A stretch of DNA of 64,000 nucleotides from Haliotis asinina (lineage: Eukaryota; Mollusca; Gastropoda; Lepetellida; Haliotidae). A model generated the notes under the pieces. That model ran no database searches and had not been told where the DNA came from. It saw only the letters and a program-made list of their open reading frames with translations. Positions 25,306-36,786 of this stretch are shown here, piece by piece. The translations under genes and the position numbers were made by a program. Each line of letters starts with the position of its first letter. The first letter of the stretch is position 1. The DNA lies in NCBI RefSeq assembly GCF_037392515.1, contig NC_090290.1, forward strand, positions 19,853,753 to 19,917,752. Reading direction: 5' to 3'.

Positions 25306-26434
25306 CTAAATTCAGAATTCTAAGCCTTTCACATTTGAGTAAATATGAGGCGGAGGGATGATATCGCCGATGCTCGTGATGTTGACCACAGGGTTGTTTG
25401 GTCCAGATTCGATTATTTACAGACCGAGCATTGCTTCGACCGTTCATTATTTTAACTGACACATGACAGTCCTCAGCACCCTATAATGCCCCACAATCTC
25501 CGTTTGACACATGTTCATGGTTATCTTTCAGTGATGGGACACCTGAAGACCGACACTTGTATTACTAGTAGTCCTAAGTTTATAAAGCACTTGGACATTT
25601 CTCGAGTCAAGTGAATCGTGTCAGCCATTTGGACTTCCTACATTTGCCGTGAACGTATTATTGTCCACTATCACTCACACTGACTTACGTAAATATTTCC
25701 GGCTATTACATAAATTTCTATCTCTATGTCAAGATGCTCGCGTGGAGCAGTTTAGCATGCACATATTTTTGAAGCGTTTGTTTTGGTCTGGTCCGCTCTA
25801 TCTAACCCGGTGCTGCATGGCTATAAATGTAAACTCTACATCAAGCATACAATAATATTGTCAGGCATGCATTCCAGGAGATACAATAGTCGTAATCACA
25901 AAATAAAAACTGAGCTTCCAATTGACAGACCATTATTAAATAACAGTCACAAATAAATGCGTTACTCAATGGAGAGCTGTAAAATATTTGGCGTCTGGAG
26001 TTGGAATGGAAGGGAGGCAACTCTGTCGTTGCTACTGATTCATGAACCTTTTTGAAATTACAATTCAGTTACATACGGTTGTCATTTAAATGAAGTCAAT
26101 GCGTTGGGCGCAAATAGGCCTTTTCTGGCCCATGTCGCCATTAAACTGCGCACCAACCTGCTTCATGAAAGTAACACAAAGCAAATATTTTCCCATTCAC
26201 TCCTGTAATCGTTTATTCACATTTACGCATGTGTTGTAATTAACAAAGCTATGAGATATTACAAGTACATGTGTGTGTAATATTGGCCTTAGCGAAGTAT
26301 ATATATGAAATGTGACCACCTTTGCCAGCTCTTTTCCATGTATTTGAAGCTGAACAGACCAACCCAAGTTCAGCACATTCAGTGGGAGTCATCATGTAAA
26401 CAGGGTTACCCTAAACACGCGACAATATGGTGAG
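25306..26434. other. No gene recognised
   Basis: A short family R3 fragment (GGTCCAGATTCGATTATTTA near 25400) is the only repeat seen. Frames are 68 codons or fewer. Confidence 0.45.
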
Positions 26435-26650
26435 TTTTAATTACAGGATTGATATACTTTTACAAAACACGGTAAATTATCAACAGCAAAACACATTTAA
26501 TTACTGGACGTATGTACATTTACAAAACACCCTTTATTACTGGGTGAATGTACATTTACAAAAAAACACTTAATTACTGGATGTATGTACATTTACTAAA
26601 CAAAAGTAATTAGTGGATCAATGCACATTTACAATGCAAAAACAAATATT
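26435..26650. repeat. Degenerate minisatellite, unit about 48-60 bp
   Basis: About four to five imperfect copies containing TTAATTACTGGATGTATGTA followed by CATTTACAAAACAC-like blocks. The copies have diverged from one another, so the array is not young. Confidence 0.75.
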
Positions 26651-27479
26651 ACACAGAATCACTCAATCACAGCTGTTAGGTGTTTCATTCTTCAGTGAGG
26701 GCACCCTACGAATAGAGCTCGTTAGACTACGGATTCTGATTTGTGGTTGTATGACCTGTAACAGCGGTAGTAGAGACTCATCGAATTACCTGAGTTAGTT
26801 ACACACAGTCAAATACATTTACACTGTTTGTCTGTCTGTCTGCCTGTATGTCTGTCTGTTTGTGAAGTCAGTGGGTGTGAGCACCGATCCATTTTGTCGA
26901 TCAGCCAACATGGTGACACAAAATCCCCTGGGGGAGCTGACAATACATAGAGCTTTAATCGATCAGAGTCACCGTCTCACCCATGCTATCTTGAGTGTCA
27001 ATGTCCTCGACACGACACCTGATAGCTTTCATTAGCTGCAGACATGCCCCGATTTGTTCATCATAGGGTACGTTTACACGCACACAAAGCAAAACACACT
27101 ATCTTGCTTCAGCGTTTACAGATTAGTTGTGTGTTCAGTTTGCAGTCTTGACGAGTAGGCGCAGCCATATCCTTGATACGAAATCCAATAATCGCGAGTC
27201 TGAGTTGGCCTGAGCTAGTAAATAAACCTTGAGATATAACTGACTGACTGTATTAACAGAAACATTCTGTGGATTAGTGAGTGTGTGCCTGGACGGGAGT
27301 TGGGTCATTCACTTCGTACGTGCACCTGCACAAAAATCCTCTTGTCACCCTCTTGTCATAGATTACGGACGGTCCTTTAGAAAATTTGACACCATGCACA
27401 GGAATGGTGGTCACAATAGCCATATACGATTGTTTCCGCATTCGTCTGCTAAAATAGACATTAGTCTACTATTGACATA
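26651..27479. other. No gene recognised; (CTGT)n tract inside
   Basis: Contains an interrupted CTGT/TGTC tract at about 26825-26862. No coding or mobile feature is supported. Confidence 0.45.
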
Positions 27480-27890
27480 GTGGGGTACGTACGTCCACAA
27501 ACATTCAAAGTAAAATAAAACTTTCCACATTTTTAATAGTAGAATTTTTATTGTATGGCTAAATTTCCTAAAGGGATGATGTAAATCTAGCTAGGGTCGA
27601 TGAAGGTAGCAAAGGTACTGTAAGTCCCCATGGTCCCTAGTATGGTGATCTGCCTTCAGTTGTTGGTGATATATAGCTCGTATTATACTGTACTGTCCAA
27701 ACAGTGATATTAGTTTTAACTTTCCACACTAGTTTCATATTGTAACTGTGATATTCTAATTTGTGTACTGTCCTTTGACGACAGGTGTTTATAGTGTATA
27801 CACATTTCATTTCAATATCAGACATGTTCTGGTCACGATATGGCTGACATAATGCCGATGTGACGTTAAACATTAACTCACTCACTCATT
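27480..27890 (+). mobile_element. LINE 3' UTR copy with intact terminal module
   Basis: Runs from GGGGTACGTACGTCCACAAA through CCCCATGGTCCCTAGTATGG to GATATGGCTGACATAATGCC and GATGTGACGTTAAACATTAA with an (ACTC) tail. It is 5'-truncated inside the 3' UTR and has no coding sequence. Confidence 0.85.
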
Positions 27891-28143
27891 TACACATTTA
27901 ATCAGGCGGATGACAGGAAATAATGTAATTAACTAGTATATTTATCAAAGTCTGTCAATGATAAAATACACTGAATATGTATACATGTGATAAGCATGTG
28001 ACGAGGCTTTCATGAATACACAAGAATAGTTACAAGCATACCCTGTGGATGATACTGGGGCGCGAACTGTCTGCACCATTTGAGCATAGCAAATGCATCT
28101 AAATACACATAATTATACACATTTGTAAACCAAAAGTTACTGT

Positions 28144-28613
28144 GTTCTGTAATCTGATTGGTTGAAAAACATGATTAAATGGTATTAGATTCCCGGAAAC
28201 TGAAAGACTATTCACCGCGTATTGACACGTAAACAATTGTTTTGTTGTGTCATCAACAGTGGTGACGTCCTTCAAATCATATTGGGACGTAAAGTTAGAA
28301 TGACGTCACAAATGAGCAACTCCAGATGCTACCATGAGAACCAGCTGAAACGGCCAGCTGATGACACTTCACTGCTGTGTCCGTATTCGATGTAAACGAG
28401 TGCAGACACTAAAACCCCTTTGGTTTACTTTTGTGTTTACAATGTCGATAAACATCATGTGTTGGCCAATTTCCGGGTGTTATTGAGTATTTGAAGCACG
28501 GGAATATTTCATTTGAAACCTCCGGCTGACGCCGTCGGTTCCAAATGCATTCCCGTGCTTCAAATACTCAATAACACTCGGAAATTGGTCAACACATGAT
28601 GTTTATCTCCTAA
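28144..28613. repeat. Fold-back repeat with CRE-like palindrome, copy 1
   Basis: About 470 bp shared with 30671-31116. It starts TCTGTAATCTGATTGGTTGA and holds TGACGTCA at 28301-28308. It ends in a hairpin whose 59-bp arms (28447-28505 and 28549-28607) differ at only about two positions around a 43-bp loop. It may be a MITE or a fold-back element. It lies about 1 kb upstream of the first NXPE-A coding exon. Confidence 0.82.
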
Positions 28614-29211
28614 ATAAATACTATTGAGAGAATGGGTAACATGTCATATATACTGTTCAAAAATAAGTAGGGGATATTGGGAAAAAAATTGAAGTAACCA
28701 AAATTGCGGCGAATATATTTTATTACTGATAGGTCGGGACCAGTAATAGACAAGTCTAGAACTAGATGACACGCTGAATAGCGGTCTCATGTACGCGCCA
28801 TTTCCACAAACGGTTCACTCACTCACATACGAGCATTTGATTTTGAATCACAAGCAAACAGTGATGGATGGCATCAGGTGTTCCCGTAGCTGCAAGCTTA
28901 ACCTTCCTCCCTCCTCTTCTCCGTCACAGACCCGTGAATAAAGATCCGTGCGTCATCAGCATCACAGAATGACGGCAGGTAATTGGCTTAGCGACTATTT
29001 CCCGAGTATTTGCAAGTCTTCCACGTGTATACAATAAACATTATTTAATACACAGATAAACCTTGATGGTGCAAATGCATTGCTTATTTGCTAATGTGCT
29101 TATTAATTTCTCCGTGTTGAAGAATAACATAATTTAACATCGCGCGAGGATGTGACTCAACCGACACCAAGAGTTTTCAGAACTTCCGAGTTCGATTTTG
29201 GCTTCTTATAG
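28614..29211. other. No gene recognised (5' flank of NXPE-A)
   Basis: Sequence upstream of the NXPE-A gene. No promoter element could be assigned. Confidence 0.4.
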
Positions 29212-29290
29212 GTGAGTGAGTGAGGTCACATCGGCAATATTTTAACCATATCGTGAAGACAAAAATCATACATTGACAATATATACTTTT
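29212..29290 (-). mobile_element. Short LINE 3'-terminal fragment
   Basis: On the plus strand TGAGTGAGTGAGGTCACATC, then GGCAATATTTTAACCATATC, which is the reverse complement of the LINE terminal module. Only about 80 bp remains. Confidence 0.78.
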
Positions 29291-29631
29291 TCAGAAGCCG
29301 CCATCGAGGGAAGTATAATAACTACACATTCACAGAAATACAATTGAAAATTATCAGTCGACAACAGTATATCCTTCGCCACAAACAAAACACGTCCCAG
29401 TTTGGCTGGAAATGTATGCTCTCTCCGTCGGTCCTAATGATTTACCGTTAAGCCAGTGTTGATATTTTCAGGACATACCCGTGTTATCGCCTGAGCATTT
29501 GTCACGCCTTGGGGACGCGCAGTTCACAACCGGTCAGATGAGGGTAGAGGACTTTATCAAATACCCATGGCCATAGACACCACAGCGGGAGAAGCTGATG
29601 TCGCAATTGTCACCAGACCCCCGTTCCCACC

Positions 29632-29735
29632 ATGCTCAGAAGGAGGAAACCGGCGTCCTTCGTCGTCATTGTTGTTCTTTTGATGGTTGGAGCTTTAATG
29701 TTTTGGAAGACGACACACTGGCCAAACACATTTGG
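29632..29735 (+). CDS. NXPE-A coding exon 1: signal anchor
   Basis: The ATG at 29632 opens MLRRRKPASFVVIVVLLMVG (residues 1-20), a basic start followed by a hydrophobic segment ending near residue 25, typical of a type II anchor. The donor is GG|GTAAGA at 29735/29736. The frame continues into exon 2, and the same exon with the same length exists in arm B, which supports this start. Confidence 0.85.
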
Positions 29736-32700
29736 GTAAGATCCCCCGGAATATGTATCAGTGTATGAATACATTTATGTCTTACATGTCGCGACTTACA
29801 GTGTTTGTTTTAGCCAATGAGAAAAACATATTTCGACCTCGCATATAATGTTTATTTTGAATGCATCGAATACTTTTTTTCAAATGACAGTTGATACATA
29901 CATTAATGTTTCTTTTGAATTCAACGAATACATTTAACTAATAAACCATGACATCAGGAGGTTACGAATAAGAGCAAATGCGTCCTACTCAAAACTGACA
30001 GTTTGTCACCGAAATACGGCTAGAGTATTAAAACTAAATGTCTACAACAAAAGAAAATTATTATTCACAACGAAACGAGACACGGACCTGCTGGGTCAAC
30101 TTTCTATTCCTTTTGTAATCTAATCTCTTCGGCTTTAGAGTCAGATAAGTCCCTTACGACGGAAAGCACCCGCCATTCACTTTATGGACAGTGTGTATAG
30201 CAAACAGTGCTTGACAGCCATTTTACAAACTTCACAACTTACTTATGTGGAAAACGTAAAATTATTATTGCGGAAGAATATTTATGCTGCTGAATATTTA
30301 GTTGCATTTGTACGAGTAAAGACTGTGCACTGCAAATAGATACAAAAAGCGAACAAAACGTGCGTGAGTTACTGTTTAACGTTACATCGGCAATATTTCA
30401 GCTATATCGGGACGAGAACATGTTTGATATTGAAATGAAATATGTAATACATATATATAATGTATACTATACATTATACTAAACCTGTCACCAGAAGACA
30501 GTCAAATGAGTAGAATTTCACAGTTACGATTAAAACATGTGTAAACGTTTTATCTAGTAGCACTATTTGGACAAAACAATATAAAATACGGGCTATACAT
30601 CACCACCCACTGAACAAAACGTATTATCGTTTAAGGAACAGCTAGAACAAATTTAACGTTTCGTCTCTATGTTCTGTAATCTGATTGGCTGAGAAACATG
30701 ATCAAATGGTGTTAGAATTCCGGAAACTGCAAGACTATTCACTGGGTATTGACACTTAGAAACATCGCAAACAATTGTCTTGTTGTGTCATCAACAGAGG
30801 TGACGTCATTCAAATCATATTGTGATAAAGTTAGAATGACGTCACAAATGACCCACTCCAAATGTTACCATGGGAACGAGCTGAAACGACCAGGTGATGA
30901 CACTTTGTGGCCGTATTCGATGTAAACGAGAGCAGACAGTAAAACCCTTTGATTTACATTTTTGTAAAACATAAACATCATGTGTTGGGCAGTTTCTGAG
31001 TGTTATTGAGTATTTGAAGCGCGGGAATATATCATTTGAACCCCAGGCTGATTCCAAATGCATTCAAATACTCAATAACACCCGGAAATTGGCCAACACA
31101 TGATGTTTATCTCCTAATTAACAGTTGGTCAAAGTAATACCTGTCATCACAAGGTTGAAATCTGGGTGTTTGTATCTGTTTTATACAGTAACTTATCTTA
31201 TCCAGAGTTCTGTCTGCTTGATCCTTTCAAACAAAAAGTGTTTTGTTATTATTTTTTGTTTTACAGAACTGATAGTATTTGTTTTTCCTGAAAACACTGG
31301 ACTGCTGTACTCTGAAGTAAACTTTAATATTACTTTGAGAACAGTTCAATTGCATATTGTTTTACGTTAATACAAAATAATCTCGAGATACTTAAACTAT
31401 CGGGTTTCCTTGCAATCTGCTGACACAATCAGACACATAATTCTAAGTAAATTAAGATATTTTCAATGTATTTTCAACAATATTATATTAAAAAGCTCAT
31501 AATGTAAAGGTTTGGATACTTATTAATTACACAACCGTGTCCTATGTGTCCCATTCCAGTGAAGGATAACGGGCACTCGGAGAAGTACGTGTGCGTGCTG
31601 GTCAATTGTGAAATCCAATAGCATATCCGCTGGTCCGATATGTCATAACATGAAGTGTCACCATGGTCACGTTGGTATGTAGGGCAAAGATAAGTACGAG
31701 GGCTGATTCAAAACGGATAAGGCTAGACAATAAAAGTAAAATGTTTCTCGGGCACCGGCGCGTCATTTTTATTTGCTCGCCTACAAATTTTTACTGCCAC
31801 TTAAAATGAATATATTAGACTTGGCCGCGTCCCGATCATCCATATGTCGACTATAAGATTGACTGTCTGTAAGAACGACTGTGACTGAATCTACAACTCA
31901 TTTACACGGGCTAAACTTCCCAAGCTGTATTTCTGCGATAAAAAAATGTGTTCGTCCCTCGTCACATGTTTTCTGTCATAAATTGAAAAAAAAGTCCTAC
32001 CGCCCTATCACTTTTGAAAAAAAAAATGTGCCCGGGAAACATTTAATTATTTTTATGCAGCCTAGACTATTGACGGGATAAATCAATGGGTAATGATCTT
32101 ACAGCCTGGGGTCCCTCATACATTTCCCAATTTTATATTATATGTAGAATGCATATGTACTGAAGTATAATATTTACGTGTCGTCCTCATGAAAGTAGAC
32201 CACGCAATTGTTCCAATCAGTGCAAATTAAACAAGACTAGTGCTTTCTATGCAATTTGTTTGCACAGACACACATTGCAATTTCGATAAAAACGTAATGA
32301 TGATTTGACAACTGTCTATAAAATTTCCTTACAAAGCTGGTGTAAATATAAATGTTTTATCGCAGCACTCTTAAGAGAAGTATTTCAATACTTACAAGCG
32401 TCGTTGTTATCTAAAGGTTTTATGTTTACATGAAGCCCGGGTAACAACATTGGGCGCCTTAACAAATGTTCCAGAAGAGAACATTAGGCGCCTTAACAAA
32501 TGTTCAAGAAGGGCATATGGTAGACATATTTCATGGTCAGATACAGATAAGACGTAACACTGAGAATAATGATCTGTTCAGATGAATAATTTACTTTCAT
32601 TGGTAAGAGTTCGTAGAACGTGGTACTGGTGGTGAAGAATACGCTCACATACGCCGTGGTTTGAATGAGTGAGTGAGTCACATCGACAGTGCTTCAGCCA

Positions 32701-33675
32701 TACCGTGACAACAAAAGATTTGCATACATATGAAATATATATCGACATTACAAAATTCAGTTCAGGGGATTCACCATACTAGCCACTATTTGGACGTAAA
32801 GTACCTTTCCTATCTGCATGGACCCCAACGGGATTTACATGGACCCAAGGAGGATTTCCATCATCCCACTAGCTGGTAAATGTGAATTGTTGTCGAATGC
32901 ATCATAAATCTCACTCACTATTTCACATTTCGTTCCAGCTTATTCGCAATGATGGCGGCTGATTTCTCCAAACTTCACATCCGCTTCGCTATCCGTCCTG
33001 AAGGAGAAAGACTTTATTTATCCCAGTCGGAAATGATGCATGAATGGACGAAGTCAGACTCGAAGAAATGTACAAGTGCCAAAACCTCTAAGATGACACT
33101 CATGAATGATGAAGTTGTATTTTCCATTGGCGATGAAATCCGCGTAAATATTGACACGTACGATTATCATGGGAACAAGAAAACATGCGGAGGGGACTTC
33201 CTACGTCTTTGGATGGAGAATACAAGATTGGGAGCTTCCGTTGCTGGTTATGTGGTCGACCATAACAACGGAAGCTATACTGGCTTGATCAGGGCATTGT
33301 GGGAAGGCACAGCCTCAATTCGGTGTTTCGTGGAAAGGAGGAAAGAAGAAATTGCCATGTTTTATGACATCTTTGTGAAAAATCATGCACTGTGGGAGCC
33401 AAAGAGGGAATTTGTTTCCAATGGTTATGTCGAGAGCACGGAGTGTTCTATTAAACCTGACAACTTCAAAAGCTTCTGTAATTTTACGGATATGAACTAT
33501 GGTTTTCCATGGTTCTGTGCCAAGCCGAATAAGTTAAAGTGTGAAGACGGGAAGAATTCTTGGTCTGAGAACAGAAAATACCCACCCAATCACCCCTACC
33601 ATGGAAGCATTTACCACTTGTCAGTGAATATTGTTCATGCAAAACGGTAGCAGTAGTAATAGCTGTAGTAATAGT

Positions 33676-33713
<38 letters not shown>

Positions 33714-36397
33714 TAGTAGTAGAGTAGCAGCAGTAGCAGTAGCAACAACATCACTAGTAGTATTCGTAGCAGCACTACTAACATAGTTTAGTAGAACTAT
33801 AATGTTAATTTGTTACAGATCTGTCAAGGGAAAAGACGATGATCTGCCCACAAAGATTCACATCACAATTGTTTACAGTAAGTATTCGGATCTTTGTGAT
33901 TCTTTGAAAATGTTCATTTTACACATATAGTTGTGAGGCCGAGAACTGATGTCAATATGCTTTGCTTTGTTAAAAATTATAACGCATATACTGCTTCACC
34001 TCAGATGCGTAATGCAGTGAATACAATAATTAACGAACAACTGGACAGTGGTCAATACAAATACCAGTTCTAGTCACTAATATAGCGGCACCCGTGGCGA
34101 GCCACCTCCTCGTGGTGGGTGCTGGGTAACGCCAAGAGTTCGCCTTCACCCTTGTTGTGGGCCCAGGGGCATATTTGGTCCACCAACCTGGGTAACGCCA
34201 AGAGTTCGCCTTCACCCTTGTTGTGGGCCCAGGGGCATATTTGGTCCACCAACCTGTTTGCGGTAGGTTGCGGCCCGTGTCGGTGGAGGAAGGGAGTCGG
34301 GGGGTTGATTATAAAGCTACCATTAGATCTTATATCCGTGATCTGATGCAGAAGAAGTGGGACACCCAGGTAGGCATCAATAAATGACATGAAATAAAAC
34401 CGCTATATTGGTTATTCCGACTTGGGTTGTCAGTCCAGATTTGAAGAGGTCATTATGAGACGATGCCGTATTGGTCACACCAGATACACGCATAAATACC
34501 TATTGAAACGTGAGGATTTCCACTATTTTGTGTCCCTTGTGATGAAAGAATCACGGTCAAGCATGTCGTGCTTGATTGCGTTGAATATTCAATCACAAGG
34601 GATACCTAATTTAAATCATGCAGTATGTAGGACCTTTTTATTAATATGAGTTCTCATTTAATTATTGCATTTTTAAAAGAATTGGATTTGTAAATAGATA
34701 TTTTTATTACGGGTAATTTATATTAGTAACTGAGATTGTTAGTGGCTGTACCCTCAATGGGGAGTTGAAGTATTGTAAAATTATTGTCCTCCTGAGAGGG
34801 TACGTAAGTCCCAAAACATTCGATGTAAATTTAATTCTAGCAGGTATTTAATCGTAGTATTTTTGTCATTTTAAATTTGGCTAGCATTTCGTACACTCGC
34901 CAGCAGCTGAAGGGATGGTGTAAATCCCTCTAGGGTCCATGCAGGTTGCAAAATTACTATAAGTCCCCATAGTTCCTAGTATGGTGATCTACATTCGGTT
35001 GTTGGCGATCTATAGCCCGTGTTTTATATTGTATTGTCTTCTTTAATTAAAATGTTTTCGTTTTTCAGGCTGGTTTTACATTCATATCTGTGATACTCTA
35101 GTGTTTTTACTGTCCTTTGTCGACAGGTTTTTATATTACACATATATTCCATTTCAGTGTTAAGTTCCCGTCACGATATGGCTGAAATATTGCTCACACA
35201 CTCACTAATATAGCACATGCCCCGACCAATTCTACTTTCAGCCAAATCGGGAAAAAGTAGATTTTTCAGGTAGAGGTTGTATGGTATATTGCAGTTTTTC
35301 AAAAGAAATGGAAACCAAACAAACAAACAAAACTGAAGAAAGTGTCTTTGCACATTTTGCTAATTCATATCAAGAGAAAAGTTTCTAATCATGGATTTTT
35401 CAATACAAATATAAGAACCAAATGCATGTACACTTTGATTCGATGTAGCTAAATGTTAAGCTCATTTCAAAGTAAACTGCCTTTTTGAGTAATGCTGTTA
35501 CGATACTTTTTACCAATTGTGCAATGTAACGATAATTAAGTACATGTCAGATTAAACATTATTTGCTTGAACCATATGACTGATACACATGCGGAAACAT
35601 TTGTTTCAGAGGATATTTCAAACGACTTAAAAGTATCCCGACCAACAACCCCGTGTAATAGACTTCCGCCGGAAATGACGTGGAAGATGGTGTCTCCAAT
35701 CGGACTCTTCTTTGGTGGCACCTTTCACCCAACGTTGTGTCATGACAATTTGTCCTTGACTCCAATGACGTACCGTAGGTGCTTGAAGGACAAACGACTG
35801 TGGCTGCCCGGAGATTCCACGAGTCAACAATTCAAAAGAAGTCTCCACTACACATTAGGTATTCCTGATGTAAGCACTGGCCACAACCCTCAGCTGCTCA
35901 CGGACAAAGAAGATAACTTTTCTGTGTCTTGGTATGCACACGAATTCCCATTTTTCCACGGAGCTGAGCGATATGCTTCCACTGTAAATAAACCCCAACA
36001 TCTTCTTCTCGACAGTCTTCCAGATAACACAGAAGATATTGTCGTTCTTTATATATACGTCCATTTTAACTTGGTTCATCCTGACGTGTACCGTGACCAT
36101 ATTCGTGTGATGGTGCGGTCAGTGGGCAAGTTATTGTCACGTGCTCCGAAAGTGACCATAGCTGTTCGTGGTCCTCACGCGTATTACAGAAGTGTCGCAC
36201 AGGAACTCGTGTCTTACTGGGGATTAATTTACTCAGACATACTTAGAAAAGAGTTTGCTCCCTTTGCTGATCGAGTTATCTACCTTGACTTTTGGGATTT
36301 GACTGTTGCAATTGGTCCGGGAAATGTTCACCCAGATATGGTTGATGTTAAATCAATGGTGCATTACATGATGTCACTGTTGTGTCATAGAACATGA
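29632..36397 (+). CDS. NXPE family member (neurexophilin/PC-esterase domain protein), paralogue A
   Basis: Spliced gene: coding exons 29632-29735, 32939-33646, 33819-33877 and 35610-36397 (1659 bp, 552 aa plus stop). All introns are GT-AG and phases join in frame (GG|C, CG|A, A|AG). The protein is predicted to be a type II Golgi/secretory membrane protein: basic N-terminus, signal anchor (about residues 8-25), NXPE domain (about 75-200) and PC-esterase domain (about 345-552). Its length matches the roughly 550 aa of vertebrate NXPE1-4. PC-esterase folds belong to the SGNH/GDSL group of acyl-transferring or hydrolysing enzymes, and human NXPE1 has been linked to sialic-acid O-acetylation. The substrate here is unknown. 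Its neighbour is the convergent paralogue at 48055-56949. Extra non-coding 5' exons are possible. Confidence 0.9.
30362..30620 (-). mobile_element. LINE 3'-end copy in NXPE-A intron 1
   Basis: Antisense to the gene. It holds the reverse complement of the terminal module (AACGTTACATCGGCAATATT, CAGCTATATCGGGACGAGAA) and of the adjoining 3' UTR, including a TATA-rich stretch absent from other copies. It may correspond to 54070-54382 in arm B, which has the same orientation relative to its gene, but the flanks are too diverged to be sure. Confidence 0.78.
30671..31116. repeat. Fold-back repeat with CRE-like palindromes, copy 2
   Basis: Second copy of the 28144-28613 repeat, inside NXPE-A intron 1. 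It has two TGACGTCA sites (30801-30808 and 30837-30844). Its hairpin arms are about 30970-31027 and 31062-31110; the right arm has lost the CCCGTGCTT part, so the stem is imperfect. Confidence 0.82.
31117..32663. other. Intron 1 of NXPE-A, no internal gene
   Basis: Intron sequence. A direct duplication of about 35 bp (core GGCGCCTTAACAAATGTTC, 32444-32515) is the only local structure. A GAGGGCTGATTCAAAA string at about 31700 resembles a mariner terminal repeat, but no partner end was found. Confidence 0.5.
32664..32880 (-). mobile_element. LINE 3'-end copy shared by both duplication arms
   Basis: Antisense to NXPE-A, about 60 bp before exon 2. It begins GAATGAGTGAGTGAGTCACATC and fades near ACCCAAGGAGGATTTCCATC. 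Arm B has the same remnant in the same position and relative orientation (52277-53045, with a later nested copy), so this insertion predates the inverted duplication. Confidence 0.8.
32939..33646 (+). CDS. NXPE-A coding exon 2: NXPE/neurexophilin-like domain
   Basis: Acceptor TTCGTTCCAG|C at 32938/32939; donor CG|GTAGCA at 33646/33647. It encodes residues 35-271. The hallmark stretch is FSIGDEIRVNIDTYDYHG ... CGGDFLR (about residues 96-124), the conserved GGD-F/Y core of NXPE proteins. N-glycosylation sequons occur at NGS (N145) and NFT (N216). A cluster of cysteines and aromatics near residues 209-237 (CNFTDMNYGFPWFCAKP, KCED) is shared with paralogue B. Confidence 0.9.
33650..33780. repeat. 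(AGC/AGT)n microsatellite next to the NXPE-A 5' splice site
   Basis: A trinucleotide tract begins within a few bases of the exon 2 donor and continues for about 130 bp. The same tract at the same position in arm B is several times longer (about 51003-51500). Confidence 0.9.
33819..33877 (+). CDS. NXPE-A coding exon 3 (59 bp)
   Basis: A short exon too small to appear as an ORF. Acceptor TTTGTTACAG|A; donor ACA|GTAAGT. It encodes SVKGKDDDLPTKIHITIVY between split codons, linking the NXPE and PC-esterase domains. An exon of identical length lies at 50525-50583 in arm B, with only a few amino-acid changes. Confidence 0.88.
34087..35201 (+). mobile_element. Internally deleted LINE: 5' UTR joined to ORF2 tail
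   Basis: 1115 bp inside NXPE-A intron 3, flanked by TCACTAATATAGC at 34074-34086 and 35202-35214 (13 bp, though part of the string resembles the ACTC tail). It starts with the full family 5' end GGCACCCGTGGCG, carries a perfect 66-bp tandem duplication of 5' UTR sequence (34122-34187 and 34188-34253), then jumps near 34306 to the last part of ORF2 (ATTATAAAGCTACCATTAGA) and the 3' UTR. ORF1, endonuclease, RT and RNase H are absent. The last bases of the usual terminal module are shortened. Arm B has no copy here. Confidence 0.88.
35610..36397 (+). CDS. NXPE-A coding exon 4: PC-esterase domain
   Basis: Acceptor TTTGTTTCAG|AGGATATT at 35609/35610; stop at 36395-36397. It encodes residues 291-552. 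The nucleophile motif is LPGDSTSQQ (Ser360 by this model). The C-terminal catalytic pair is probably in DFWDLT (Asp520) and NVHP (His531), which align by eye with the WDMT ... HPP region of vertebrate NXPE proteins. The central VVLYIYVHFNLVHPD segment corresponds to the family's buried strand and loop. The frame is intact, with no stop or frameshift. Confidence 0.92.
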
Positions 36398-36746
36398 GTA
36401 ACTGTTGTTAATATAATCATACCAATCTTTACATATCTTTATAAAACATGTCTTGCATTATATGTTCATTGCATTACATACAGAGAGTCATTTATTTGTC
36501 TATTTATTTATTCATGAATGAACATATTGTGCTGAAAAAAGTTCATAGTAAAAAAATAATATAATGAAATGGTGCCCTGAGACTCTTTTTCTGATGTTGT
36601 TAATTTAGACTTGCCACATTTTCTAGACTTGCGTGGTCTTTCTTTGATATAGTTGCTTCAGGATCTGTACGACAGACTAGTAGAATACAAACACATATTC
36701 ATATAAATTGCAAAACAAAAACAAAAAGAAACCCAAAGAAAATGTG

Positions 36747-36752
36747 AATAAA
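36747..36752 (+). promoter_or_regulatory. Candidate poly(A) signal of NXPE-A
   Basis: AATAAA about 350 bp after the stop codon and about 35 bp before the LINE insertion at 36787. It is the first canonical hexamer I noticed; use is unproven. Confidence 0.35.
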
Positions 36753-36786
36753 GGTATCATATTCAGACTGCCCTTGTTACACAACT

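Noticed and set aside
31696..31716. Mariner-like terminal repeat (GAGGGCTGATTCAAAA)
   Set aside because: No inverted partner or transposase remnant was found within reach.
35627..35848. Frames antisense to NXPE exon 4, also seen at 48604-48825 and 48687-48986
   Set aside because: They are similar in both arms only because the sense exon is conserved. They have no domain or splice logic of their own.
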